Source: Streptomyces lydicus
GTDB taxonomy: Bacteria > Actinomycetota > Actinomycetes > Streptomycetales > Streptomycetaceae
Direction: 5' to 3'
DNA: 64,000 bases
NCBI RefSeq assembly: GCF_001729485.1
Contig: NZ_CP017157.1
Location: forward strand, 3,224,001 to 3,288,000
Shown here in pieces: positions 16,398 to 23,941 of this stretch. The notes under the pieces are model-generated. The model worked only from the letters and a program-made list of their open reading frames with translations. It had not been told where the DNA came from and did no database searches. Position 1 is the first letter of the stretch. The number at the start of each line of letters is the position of its first letter. Position numbers and translations under genes: made by a program.

Positions 16398-17339
16398 ATG
16401 GAGATCTTTCCCCCGATTCCGCTGGCGCAGTGGAAGGACTCCAAGGAGACGCTGCACCGCTTCGCGCAGGTCATCGGCAAGATCCGGCTGGCGAGCAGCC
16501 CGCGCCGCAATCACTGGTGGAACGTTCCGTACCACGTCACGGGCTGCGGCATCACGACCCGCCCGATGGGCCTGGTCGACGGAAACCCGATCTTCACGGT
16601 CGACTTCGACTTCGTCGAGCACCTGCTGATCGCCCGCGCCCTGGACGGACGCACGGCGTCCTTCTCACTCCTCGGGCAGTCCGTCTCCTCGTTCCACGAC
16701 AACGCCCTGGAGGCCCTGCGCGCGGTCGGCGTGACCCCCGTCATCGCGCGCCCCCACCCGTTCGACCTGCCCGACGGCCGACGGAACTTCGCCGAGGACA
16801 CCGAACACGCCGCCTACGACCCGTTCTGGGTCAACCGCTACTGGCAGGTGCTGAGCCAGGTCGCGATGGTCCTGGAGGAGTTCTCCGCCGGCTTCTCCGG
16901 GAAGATCAGCCCGGTGCACCACTTCTGGCACACCTTCGACCTGGCGGTCACCCGCTTCGGCGGCCGAACGGTGGAGCAGCCTCCACACGTCGACCCGGTG
17001 ACCCGCGAGGCGTACTCCCGGGAAGTCATCAGCGCCGGGTTCTGGTTCGGCGACGACGCCTTTCCCCGCCCGACCTTCTACTCCTACGCGGCGCCGGAGC
17101 CGGACGGCCTCGCCGCGCAGCCCCTGCGCCCCGAGGCCGCCCGCTGGGCCGAGCTACGGGGAAGCCACCTGGCCCTCCTGGATTACGAAGACGCCCGCGC
17201 AACGGAGCACGCCCGGGAGACGGTCCTCGACTTCTACGAAACCGTCTACCGGTCCGCGGCACTCCTCGCGGACTGGGACGTCGATGCCCTGGCCTGCCCC
17301 GAGGGCATGACCGACCCCCAGGCCCTGCGAGGCGGCTGA
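16398..17339 (+). CDS. DUF5996 family protein
   Basis: A 313-aa soluble protein with the DUF5996 pattern: HRFAQVIGKIRLASSPRRNHWWN, VPYHVTGCGITTRPM, FDFVEHLL and later HHFWHTFDLAVTRFGGR, SAGFWFGD and FYSYAAPEP. The many Trp, His and Phe residues suggest a ligand pocket, but no catalytic site is known. GAGG lies about 8 nt before ATG 16398. A strong terminator follows at 17354. Function unknown. Confidence 0.88.
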   Translation: MEIFPPIPLAQWKDSKETLHRFAQVIGKIRLASSPRRNHWWNVPYHVTGCGITTRPMGLVDGNPIFTVDFDFVEHLLIARALDGRTASFSLLGQSVSSFHDNALEALRAVGVTPVIARPHPFDLPDGRRNFAEDTEHAAYDPFWVNRYWQVLSQVAMVLEEFSAGFSGKISPVHHFWHTFDLAVTRFGGRTVEQPPHVDPVTREAYSREVISAGFWFGDDAFPRPTFYSYAAPEPDGLAAQPLRPEAARWAELRGSHLALLDYEDARATEHARETVLDFYETVYRSAALLADWDVDALACPEGMTDPQALRGG

Positions 17340-17353
17340 CCGCCCCGGGGCCC

Positions 17354-17386
17354 GAGGAGGCCCGCCGCCCGCCGGCGGGCCTCCTC
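17354..17386. terminator. 14-bp stem terminator
   Basis: GAGGAGGCCCGCCG and CGGCGGGCCTCCTC form a perfect stem with a 5-nt loop, 15 nt after the DUF5996 stop. It ends five bases before the displaced Rieske fragment begins. Confidence 0.8.
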
Positions 17387-17390
17387 CTCG

Positions 17391-17528
17391 GTCAGCCGAG
17401 GGTGACCGAGCCGTCCTTGACGTTCATCTTGGCGGGTTCCAGGGGCTTGGTGGCCGGGCCGTGCTTCACGCTGCCGTCGGTGATGTCGAACTTGCTGCCG
17501 TGGCAGGGGCAGTTGGTGGTGCCGCCGG
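17391..17528 (-). pseudogene. Displaced 3' end of the Rieske gene (138 bp)
   Basis: This block matches the 3' end of the intact Rieske gene (20207-20344) at 133 of 138 positions. It keeps reading frame, the CPCHGSKFD ligand motif and the stop codon. It encodes about the last 44 residues with two amino-acid changes (I to T, V to M). Upstream of it the sequence is unrelated and in another frame, so it is not expressed as a Rieske protein. With the intact copy it brackets the T7SS-type genes. The order (intact gene, island, extra 3' end) is what results when an element integrates into the 3' end of a gene and restores it. Confidence 0.85.
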
Positions 17529-17743
17529 GATGATCGCGAAGTACTTGGCGAGGTAGTCGTCGACCGCAGGCGTGTGCGGGACGGTCGGGTACGCGTTATC
17601 ACCAGGGGGTTTGACTGAGTCATGACTTGTTTCATGCCGCGAATTGCCTGACCTTGATGCCGTCTTATCGTGCATGTGGCGCTGCGTCATCCCGTCGCCC
17701 GTTAGCGTGTTCGAGAAAGATCACGTTCATTGGGGGAGCCGTC
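17529..17743. other. Non-coding, lower-GC junction and promoter region
   Basis: Between the Rieske fragment and the first T7SS gene the base composition drops (several AT-rich stretches such as TTGTTTCATGCC near 17628). A minus-strand segment near 17530-17590 could read AVDDYLAKYFAII, perhaps debris of another gene; I do not recognise it. The promoter of the T7SS genes is presumably here. Confidence 0.5.
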
Positions 17744-18058
17744 ATGGCGCAGGAACACTTCACCGTGCATCCGGAGAAACTTCGGGCGCTGTCCAGGGAC
17801 TTCGCGCATGGCAGTGAGCGGCTCGACGCGCAGGTCAAGCGGTTCGCCGACAAGGCGGAGAATGTGGACGACGCGTTCGGGGTTCTGAGTGAATCCACCG
17901 AAGCGCTGGCCAAATACGTGGAGATGACCCAGGCCACGGTGGCCAGCCTTCAGCAGCTGCGTCAGCAACTCGGCGGGTATGCCAGGGGACTCGACCACTC
18001 GGCGGCCAGCTATGAGTACACCGACGCGCAGCACGCGGCAGAATTCAAGGGGGCGTAG
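17744..18058 (+). CDS. EspC-like T7SS substrate (WXG100 relative)
   Basis: A 104-aa helical-hairpin protein of the EspC/WXG100-like group exported by type VII (ESX) secretion systems. It begins FTVHPEKLRALSRDFAHGS, contains the DAFGVL turn and ends AASYEYTDAQHAAEF, the pattern of the EspC family (FxVxPexL...fG...Y...D). ATG 17744 has GGGGGAG 5 nt upstream. It lies 5 nt before the next gene, so the two are likely co-translated and may dimerise. No ESX core genes (EccC, EccB, EccD, MycP) are in the window. Confidence 0.8.
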   Translation: MAQEHFTVHPEKLRALSRDFAHGSERLDAQVKRFADKAENVDDAFGVLSESTEALAKYVEMTQATVASLQQLRQQLGGYARGLDHSAASYEYTDAQHAAEFKGA

Positions 18059-18063
18059 AAGCT

Positions 18064-19191
18064 GTGGCTGAAGAGCAGCAGCACATCGAGAAGAGTTTCA
18101 ACATTCTCAAGCCGGGCGGCAATCCCGAGGTGCTGCGGAAATGTGCCACGGCATGGCGGGAGATGGCCCAGGACCTGAGGACGGCGGCTGCGGACCTGAA
18201 CCGTCAGGTGGGGGACCTGGACACGGCGGACTGGGACGGGCAGGCGGCCACCGGTTTCCGTGCGCACTGGCAGCACACGAAGGAGCAGGTCGACCACGCC
18301 CTGCCCCGCTTCCACGAAGTGGCGAAGGAGCTCGAACAGGCCGCGGACCATATCGAGGACACCAACAAGCAGGTCGAGCACGTCCTTGAGGAACTCGCCG
18401 TCACTGCGGCCGTGGGCATCGGGCTGACCGTCGTCACGGCAGGCTTTTCCGATCTGGTGGCTGCCGGCAGCGCGGCGGCCGAGGTTGCTGAGGCGGGCGT
18501 CGTCGTTGCACGGCTCGGCAGGCTCCTCAAAACGGTGGAATCGGCGTTGGAGAGCCTTCGTGCTCTGATGGAGAGCAGCAAGTTCCTGAAATTCGGCGTG
18601 GAGCTGGCGACGAACACCGCGGGAAGTTTCACCGGAAACGTGCTGGGCCAGGCGTTCACCGGCCAAGAGGTCACCTGGGGCCAGGATTTTCAGGATGCGG
18701 CGGTGGCCGGCAGCGTGGGCACGGTGCTGGGAGCGGGCGGCCGGGCGCTGGGCGGAAAGATGTCCGGAGGGCTTGGCAAGGTCTTTCAGGGGGACGGCTT
18801 CTGGGGAAAGACGGCAACTGGTGCGGTCACCAGCGGGGCGGGCCAGATGGCTGCCGACGGTGTCGATATCGCCGACAACCACGCGGGCGGTAAGACGAGC
18901 GACAGCATCATCCCCGATCTGATCACCAGTGGTCTCGGTGGCGCGGCGGGCGGTGCGGCGGTGCACGGTGGCGAGAGCTGGTACGGACGCGGTGGACTCG
19001 GCGGGGGAGGTCAACACCGCGACCCCGAAACCGGCCCTTCCTTCGGACCAGGTCGGCAGGCCGCCGCGAATGGCGTGGTGTACGGAGACGCCGGTGCCAA
19101 CGAGAGCGACCGCACCGCTGAACATCCAAAGAGCCCGTTCGACAGGCCCCGCTCCGCGCTGACCGATCCCGACGGCGCCTACGACGACTGA
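18064..19191 (+). CDS. T7SS effector-like protein with WXG100-type N-domain
   Basis: A 375-aa protein. Residues 1-115 form a WXG100-like helical domain with the turn DWDGQAATGFRAHW. Residues 118-150 are hydrophobic (AVGIGLTVVTAGFSDLVAA) and residues 200-310 are Gly/Ala-rich (SVGTVLGAGGRALGGK), the alternating pattern of membrane-inserting or CpnT-like effectors. The last 60 residues are hydrophilic and acidic, ending YDD. No nuclease, ADP-ribosylation or deaminase motif is visible, so toxicity is unproven. Start GTG 18064. Followed after 15 nt by a cytosolic protein that may be its partner. Confidence 0.72.
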   Translation: MAEEQQHIEKSFNILKPGGNPEVLRKCATAWREMAQDLRTAAADLNRQVGDLDTADWDGQAATGFRAHWQHTKEQVDHALPRFHEVAKELEQAADHIEDTNKQVEHVLEELAVTAAVGIGLTVVTAGFSDLVAAGSAAAEVAEAGVVVARLGRLLKTVESALESLRALMESSKFLKFGVELATNTAGSFTGNVLGQAFTGQEVTWGQDFQDAAVAGSVGTVLGAGGRALGGKMSGGLGKVFQGDGFWGKTATGAVTSGAGQMAADGVDIADNHAGGKTSDSIIPDLITSGLGGAAGGAAVHGGESWYGRGGLGGGGQHRDPETGPSFGPGRQAAANGVVYGDAGANESDRTAEHPKSPFDRPRSALTDPDGAYDD

Positions 19192-19206
19192 GGGGGAAGC
19201 GCGAGA

Positions 19207-19833
19207 ATGTGGCGAGTGTGGAAGAGCGTTCGTCGATATCGTCAGGACCCTGAGTGGCACGGTTATCGGAAGAGGGAATCCCGGGAATGGCCACAGCAGT
19301 TCGGACTACCCGGCTATCCCTTCGGCACGCTGGCCAATCACGCCACGCATGTACTGGAAGGGCGGGTGCGGGGATATGGGACGACGCTCTTCCACCTCGC
19401 CGCGGTGCGTCGGGGCGGCCGCTACGGCACCGACGTCCATTTCTATTCCGTCGCGGTGCTGGCCCTGCCGCGCAGTTTCCCCGACACGGTGGCCTCCGTC
19501 GGCACGCTCGTCCACGGACTGCGGATGGATCCCCTCCCGCCCCGCGCCGGCGCCCCCGTCCACGTACCTACCGGCCGTAAACCCCGCATGATCGCATGCT
19601 CCGTCGACCCGACCTTCGCCGAGCTGATCTTCACCGAGCGGGTGCTCCACATGACGGCCGACGCCAAGATGGGCTGGCGGCTGCACGGGGACCGGATGAT
19701 CGGGTGGATCAAGGAGCGCAAGCCCTACGAGCGGGTCATCGACCTCGCGGAGGCGATGGCCGACGTGGTGGCGGAGCTGCCCGCGTCGGTACCGGCCCGG
19801 GACCCCGACGACCAAGAGGGCTGCGGAAGATGA
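19207..19833 (+). CDS. Cytosolic partner protein of the T7SS locus, unknown
   Basis: A 208-aa soluble protein with no family I can name. The N-terminus is basic and aromatic (MWRVWKSVRRYRQD), the centre has FYSVAVLALPRSFPDTV and CSVDPTFAELIFTERVLH, and it ends in a charged tail. No signal peptide or membrane segment is evident. It begins 15 nt after the effector-like gene with AGGGGGA about 7 nt before its ATG, so it belongs to that operon. By position it could be an immunity protein or chaperone; this is inference. Confidence 0.7.
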   Translation: MWRVWKSVRRYRQDPEWHGYRKRESREWPQQFGLPGYPFGTLANHATHVLEGRVRGYGTTLFHLAAVRRGGRYGTDVHFYSVAVLALPRSFPDTVASVGTLVHGLRMDPLPPRAGAPVHVPTGRKPRMIACSVDPTFAELIFTERVLHMTADAKMGWRLHGDRMIGWIKERKPYERVIDLAEAMADVVAELPASVPARDPDDQEGCGR

Positions 19834-20206
19834 ACGGGTGGCCTCGGGTCTGTCGGAGGACTTCTGGTGGGCCGCCACAGTCGGCGTGAGGAACAGCAGC
19901 ATGTCGGGTTCTCGCGTCCGACAGCGAGGGAACCCGGCCATATTGGACGTGTCCGTCGGATCCCTCGTACCGCTGGAACAACGCACGTCACGGATGGGCA
20001 CAGCACTCGCTGCGCCCATCCGTTTGGCGTACCGCCGGGCGGCTGCTCTTACACTCCGTGATGCCCAGCGCTCCCACTTGCCGTCACCGTGGTGAGACCG
20101 GTCGGGGGACGGCGGCGGCGAACGAGGACGGCAGCCCGTAGCGGAGCTTGCTTGCTTCTTCCCGGATTCTCCCCAGCGGCTGAGCGGCGCCTGTGACGGC
20201 CGCGCC
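19834..20206. other. Gene-free right flank of the T7SS island
   Basis: I find no supported gene here. It holds the operon terminator (19990-20023). The base composition is mixed, and the region stops exactly at the Rieske 3' end. Confidence 0.5.
19990..20023. terminator. Hairpin terminator after T7SS operon
   Basis: ACGGATGGGC (19990-19999) pairs with GCCCATCCGT (20014-20023) as a perfect 10-bp stem with a 14-nt loop, followed by two further T residues. Confidence 0.7.
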
Positions 20207-20207
20207 G

Positions 20208-20822
20208 TCAGCCGAGGGTGACCGAGCCGTCCTTGACGTTGACCTTGGCGGGTTCCAGGGGTTTGGTGGCCGGGCCGTGCTTCACGCTGCCGTCGGTGAT
20301 GTCGAACTTGCTGCCGTGGCACGGGCAGTTGATGGTGCCGCCGGCGACCTCGTTGACGACGCAGCCGGCATGCGGGCAGACCGCGGAGAACGCCTTGATC
20401 TCGCCCTCCTTCGGCTGGGTGACCACGACCTTCTCGGCCTTGAAGATCTTGCCGCCGCCCGAGGGGATCTCCGTGGTTTTGGCCAGCGTGCCCCCCGCGC
20501 CGCCACCGGCCTCGCCACCGCTCCCGCCCGCGTCCTGCGAGCCGCCGCCCTCCGCGTTCTTCGCACCGGAGCCGCCCGCGTCCGACATGCCGCCGCAGGC
20601 CGCGAGCGCGGCGGTCAGCCCGGCCGCGCCGACGGCCGCGACGACGGCCCGTCGGCCGGCCCCGCGCCCCGCGGGCGCCGGGGCCACCGTCGGCCCCGGC
20701 GCCGGTGTCGCCCCGGCTGCCCTCGCCGCGTCGGTCCGTGCCCGTGCCGCGGCCTGCATGAGTGCCGCGGGGTCCGTCCGCTGCTCGGTTTCCGTCCGCG
20801 CCGATGCTGCCTGTCGAGCCAT
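20208..20822 (-). CDS. Rieske [2Fe-2S] lipoprotein, Tat-type signal
   Basis: A 204-aa exported Rieske ferredoxin-like protein. The N-terminal 50 residues are Ala/Thr-rich, then come a twin-Arg hydrophobic stretch (GRRAVVAAVGAAGLTAALAAC) read as a Tat signal ending in lipobox LAAC, a Gly-rich linker of about 35 residues, and the Rieske fold with CPHAGC and CPCHGSKFD, which give the two Cys and two His cluster ligands. ATG 20822 has GGAGG 6 nt upstream. It probably carries electrons at the outer membrane face; partner unknown. Its last 138 bp are duplicated at 17391. Confidence 0.9.
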   Translation of the reverse strand: MARQAASARTETEQRTDPAALMQAAARARTDAARAAGATPAPGPTVAPAPAGRGAGRRAVVAAVGAAGLTAALAACGGMSDAGGSGAKNAEGGGSQDAGGSGGEAGGGAGGTLAKTTEIPSGGGKIFKAEKVVVTQPKEGEIKAFSAVCPHAGCVVNEVAGGTINCPCHGSKFDITDGSVKHGPATKPLEPAKVNVKDGSVTLG

Positions 20823-20993
20823 GGTGTGCCTCCGGTTCCTGGTGCCTTCGGTGCGCGCTGTGGTGGTCCATGGACGTTGCACCGGGCCATACGCGAGCGC
20901 GGCCGGGTGTGTTCAACGCCGGCCGTGATCCGTGCGGAGGTGTTGCGTTCGGACAAAGCGCGCCCCACCGGTGGAGCGGAGGCACCCGGTCGG

Positions 20994-23186
20994 TCAGCCC
21001 TCGTCCGCGCTCCTCCTCAGGGCGTCGAGCAGGAAGTCCCGCTGGGCGTACAGCAGTTGCTCGTTGACCGCGTCGGCCGGTGCGTGGGTGGCGCCGGACA
21101 GCGGCAGCACGCTGTGCGGCCGGCCGGCGGCCAGCAGCTCCGCCGAGAAGCGCAGGGTGTGCGCCACCGCGACGTTGTCGTCGGCGAGGCCGTGGACCAG
21201 CAGCAGCGGGCGCCGCAGCAGATGGCCGTGGCCGGCCAGCGAGGAGCGCGCGTAGTTCTCCGGGTGCTCGTCCGGGTGACCGAGGTACCGCTCCTTCCAG
21301 TGGGTGTCGTACAGCCGCATGTCGGTGGGCGGGGCGCCGGCGACCGCCGCGTGGAAGACGTCCGGGCGGTGCAGCACCGCGCCCGCCGCCAGGTAGCCGC
21401 CGAACGACCAGCCGCGGATCCCGACCCGCGTGAGGTCCAGGTCCCCGCAGTGCGCCGCGGCCGCCCGGAGGGCGTCCACCTGGTCCTCCAGCGCGGGGGC
21501 GAGCTGATCGCCGTGGATGGTCTTCTCCCAGGCGGGTCCCCGGCCCGGTGTGCCGCGCCCGTCCACGGCCAGCACTGCGAAACCCTGCTCGGCGAACCAC
21601 TGCGACACGCAGACGAACCAGTCACGGGTCCGCCCCACCTTCTGTATCCCCGGCCCGCCGTAGGGATCGACCAGCACCGGCAGCTTCGCCGTCCCCTCCC
21701 GGTGCCACGACGGCAGGAACAGGGTGCCCCGCAACTGCCGTGCGCCGAGCGTGAGATGGATCGGCCGCGGCGCGATCACCGGTTCCTCGGCGAACGAGGC
21801 GATGACGGTCCGCGCACCCGTCCCGTCGCCGGTCGGCGCCGCTCCCGGCTCCCGTACGACGCTCACCTCCGCCCCGCCCGGTGTGCTGCCCGCCAGGACC
21901 ACGGTGCCGCCCCGCGCCACGCCCGCGTACCGGCCGGGACCCCGGCTCAGCCGCTGGTTCCCGCGCTCCGGTACATGGCGCCACACATGGGTCTCCAACG
22001 GGTCCTCGCTCGCCGTGAAGAGCACCGTCTCACCCTCCACCCCGAGGACCTCGCCCAGCTGGAGCCCCTCCGGGGTGACCCGCCGCCCGCCCACGGTCAG
22101 ATACCGGGTGCCGCCGTCGTCCTCCGGGACGACCAGCGCGCCGGAGGCGGTACGGGACGGAGTGCCCGGTACCAGCTCCACCCACGCCGGGTCGGTCCGC
22201 TCGTGCCGCACCTCGGTGGCCCCGGTCACCGGATCGACCGCGAGCGTCCGCAGGGTGCGCTGGTCGCGGCTCTGTACGGCGAGGAACGGCCCGTGCGCGT
22301 CCCAGCCGGCGTCGACGAGGTACTCGTACGCGGCGCGGTCCCAGGCCACTTCCACCCGCTCGCCGTCCAGTGCGACCAGGTGCGCGCCGACCTCCGCGTT
22401 GGGGGTGCCGGCCGCCGGATACGCGACGACCCGGGGCGGCTTCGCCGGATCCGCGGGATCGGCGAGGTAACGCCGGGCCACGCGGCCGGTGTCGACCCTG
22501 GCCACCAGCAGGCGACGGCTGTCCGGCGCCCACCAGTAGCCGCGCAGCCGCTGCATGGACTCGGCCGCCACGTATTCGGCCAGTCCGTAGGACACGTCCG
22601 GTCCCTCCGCGCGGGCCAGCTGCCGGTCGCCGCCGGCCACGTCGACGACATGGAGGGACCGGCCGGTCACATACGCGATGTGCCGGCCGTCGGGGGACGG
22701 GCGGGGGTCGACCACCGGCCCGGCCGCCGGGACCGGGAACGGCGCGCCGTCGTCCGTGCGTACCGCCCACAGGGCGCCGGAGAGCGCGAACGCGGCGAGC
22801 CGGACGGCGGAATCGGTCGCGTACGACACCACGCCCACCGATCGCTCACGGGCCCGTTCCCGGCGCAGTCGCTCCTCTTCGGGAACCGCTCCGGGACCGG
22901 CCCCCACCAGCAGTGCCGGATCGGCCAACAGCCGTTCCGCGCCGTCCTCGTACTGCCAGAGCCGGCCCACGGGGTCGGTGCCGGAACCCGTACGGACGAA
23001 GAGCACCCGGCGGCCGTCGGGGGAGACCGTGAGGTGGCGCGGCACGCCGAGCGAGAAGCGGCGGGTGCGGGCGAACTGCCGGGGGAAGGCCGCCGCTGCG
23101 GCGGAGTGCACGGCGGTGCGGCCGGAAGCGCCGTCGGAAGCGCTGTCCGAGGTGCTGCCCGTAGGGGTGTCCAGGGTCCTGTCCAA
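20994..23186 (-). CDS. S9 family peptidase (dipeptidyl-peptidase IV type)
   Basis: A 730-aa serine exopeptidase. The N-terminal beta-propeller (about 40-480) has the DPPIV-type segments SPDGRRVLFVRTG, YWWAPDSRRLLVARVD and RTLAVDPVTGA. The C-terminal alpha/beta-hydrolase domain has nucleophile S594 in GWSFGG, Asp in HGLADDN and His in GATHAP. There is no signal peptide, so it probably acts in the cytosol on short peptides. TTG 23186 is chosen because GGAGGA lies 7 nt upstream; GTG 23111 is an alternative. The frame stays open much further upstream, but that part is not protein-like. Confidence 0.88.
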   Translation of the reverse strand: MDRTLDTPTGSTSDSASDGASGRTAVHSAAAAAFPRQFARTRRFSLGVPRHLTVSPDGRRVLFVRTGSGTDPVGRLWQYEDGAERLLADPALLVGAGPGAVPEEERLRRERARERSVGVVSYATDSAVRLAAFALSGALWAVRTDDGAPFPVPAAGPVVDPRPSPDGRHIAYVTGRSLHVVDVAGGDRQLARAEGPDVSYGLAEYVAAESMQRLRGYWWAPDSRRLLVARVDTGRVARRYLADPADPAKPPRVVAYPAAGTPNAEVGAHLVALDGERVEVAWDRAAYEYLVDAGWDAHGPFLAVQSRDQRTLRTLAVDPVTGATEVRHERTDPAWVELVPGTPSRTASGALVVPEDDGGTRYLTVGGRRVTPEGLQLGEVLGVEGETVLFTASEDPLETHVWRHVPERGNQRLSRGPGRYAGVARGGTVVLAGSTPGGAEVSVVREPGAAPTGDGTGARTVIASFAEEPVIAPRPIHLTLGARQLRGTLFLPSWHREGTAKLPVLVDPYGGPGIQKVGRTRDWFVCVSQWFAEQGFAVLAVDGRGTPGRGPAWEKTIHGDQLAPALEDQVDALRAAAAHCGDLDLTRVGIRGWSFGGYLAAGAVLHRPDVFHAAVAGAPPTDMRLYDTHWKERYLGHPDEHPENYARSSLAGHGHLLRRPLLLVHGLADDNVAVAHTLRFSAELLAAGRPHSVLPLSGATHAPADAVNEQLLYAQRDFLLDALRRSADEG

Positions 23187-23941
23187 GGTGCTGTCCTCCA
23201 GGGTGGTTGTGGTGGTCCCTCGTGTGAGGGGTGCGGTGTGGTGATCCGGGTGGTGCGGTGGTGCTGTCTCCACGGGGGCGCGGGCGAGCTCGAACTGGGC
23301 CCCGCGGAGAGGTTCGGGTGAGGCGTGCGCTGCCGGCCGTGCGGCGTGCGGGGCGGTTCGCGTCTCCAGCGGGTGGCGGCCCGGCCGACCGGCACGGATG
23401 ACGCACGAACGCGCCGGCTGTCCAGGGGCCGGCTCGGGGCCCGGATCCGGGCGCTGAAGGTGAGCTGGTCCGTACCGCGGCCGACGGGCGCGAGGGGCGC
23501 TCCGGTCCTGGCGCCGGTCCCGGGCCCCGGGAGGCCACGGATCCGGCCCGCCCCGGTCTCGCGGACCGTTCGAAGCGCTTCGGGATCTTACTGCCCGACA
23601 GCCCTCCGACGGAACAGGTGGGCGGCTGTTGTCCGACTTCCGTCGGCCGCGGCCGGATTGCTCCCGGAACGGTTCCGCGTACGCTCCCGGACGCCTGGAC
23701 GCCTGTCGGGACGCCTGCCCTCCCGCGCGCCGAGCGCTACGCCCGCCGGCGCAGGCCGGGCGGGACGACGTGCCCGCGACACGCGTGCTGAGCTGCGATG
23801 AAACGGATCGGCGGACAGGTGGCCCGAAGGGGTGAATCCGTACGCCCATCACGACGCGCCGGCCGCGCGGCCGGCAGCGCGCCGTACCCACGATGGTGCC
23901 TCCGGGGGGACTTCGTGCACCCTCCCGAGAAAGGCTGTCCG
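23187..23941. other. 755-bp divergent intergenic region
   Basis: No convincing gene lies between the S9 peptidase and LodA-type genes. Open frames here are GC-skew artefacts. The region contains the 12-bp palindrome CGAAGCGCTTCG (23571-23582), which has the central-GC form of LacI-family operators, and presumably both promoters. Confidence 0.5.

Noticed and set aside
17466..17690. Minus-strand ORF joining unknown sequence to the Rieske fragment
   Set aside because: It reads the Rieske fragment in the wrong frame (PAAPPTAPATAASS), so it is a chance fusion across the junction.
20193..23321. Plus-strand open frame of 1042 codons across the Rieske and S9 peptidase genes
   Set aside because: Antisense to two well-supported genes with catalytic motifs; product is Gly/Arg/Pro-rich with no motif.
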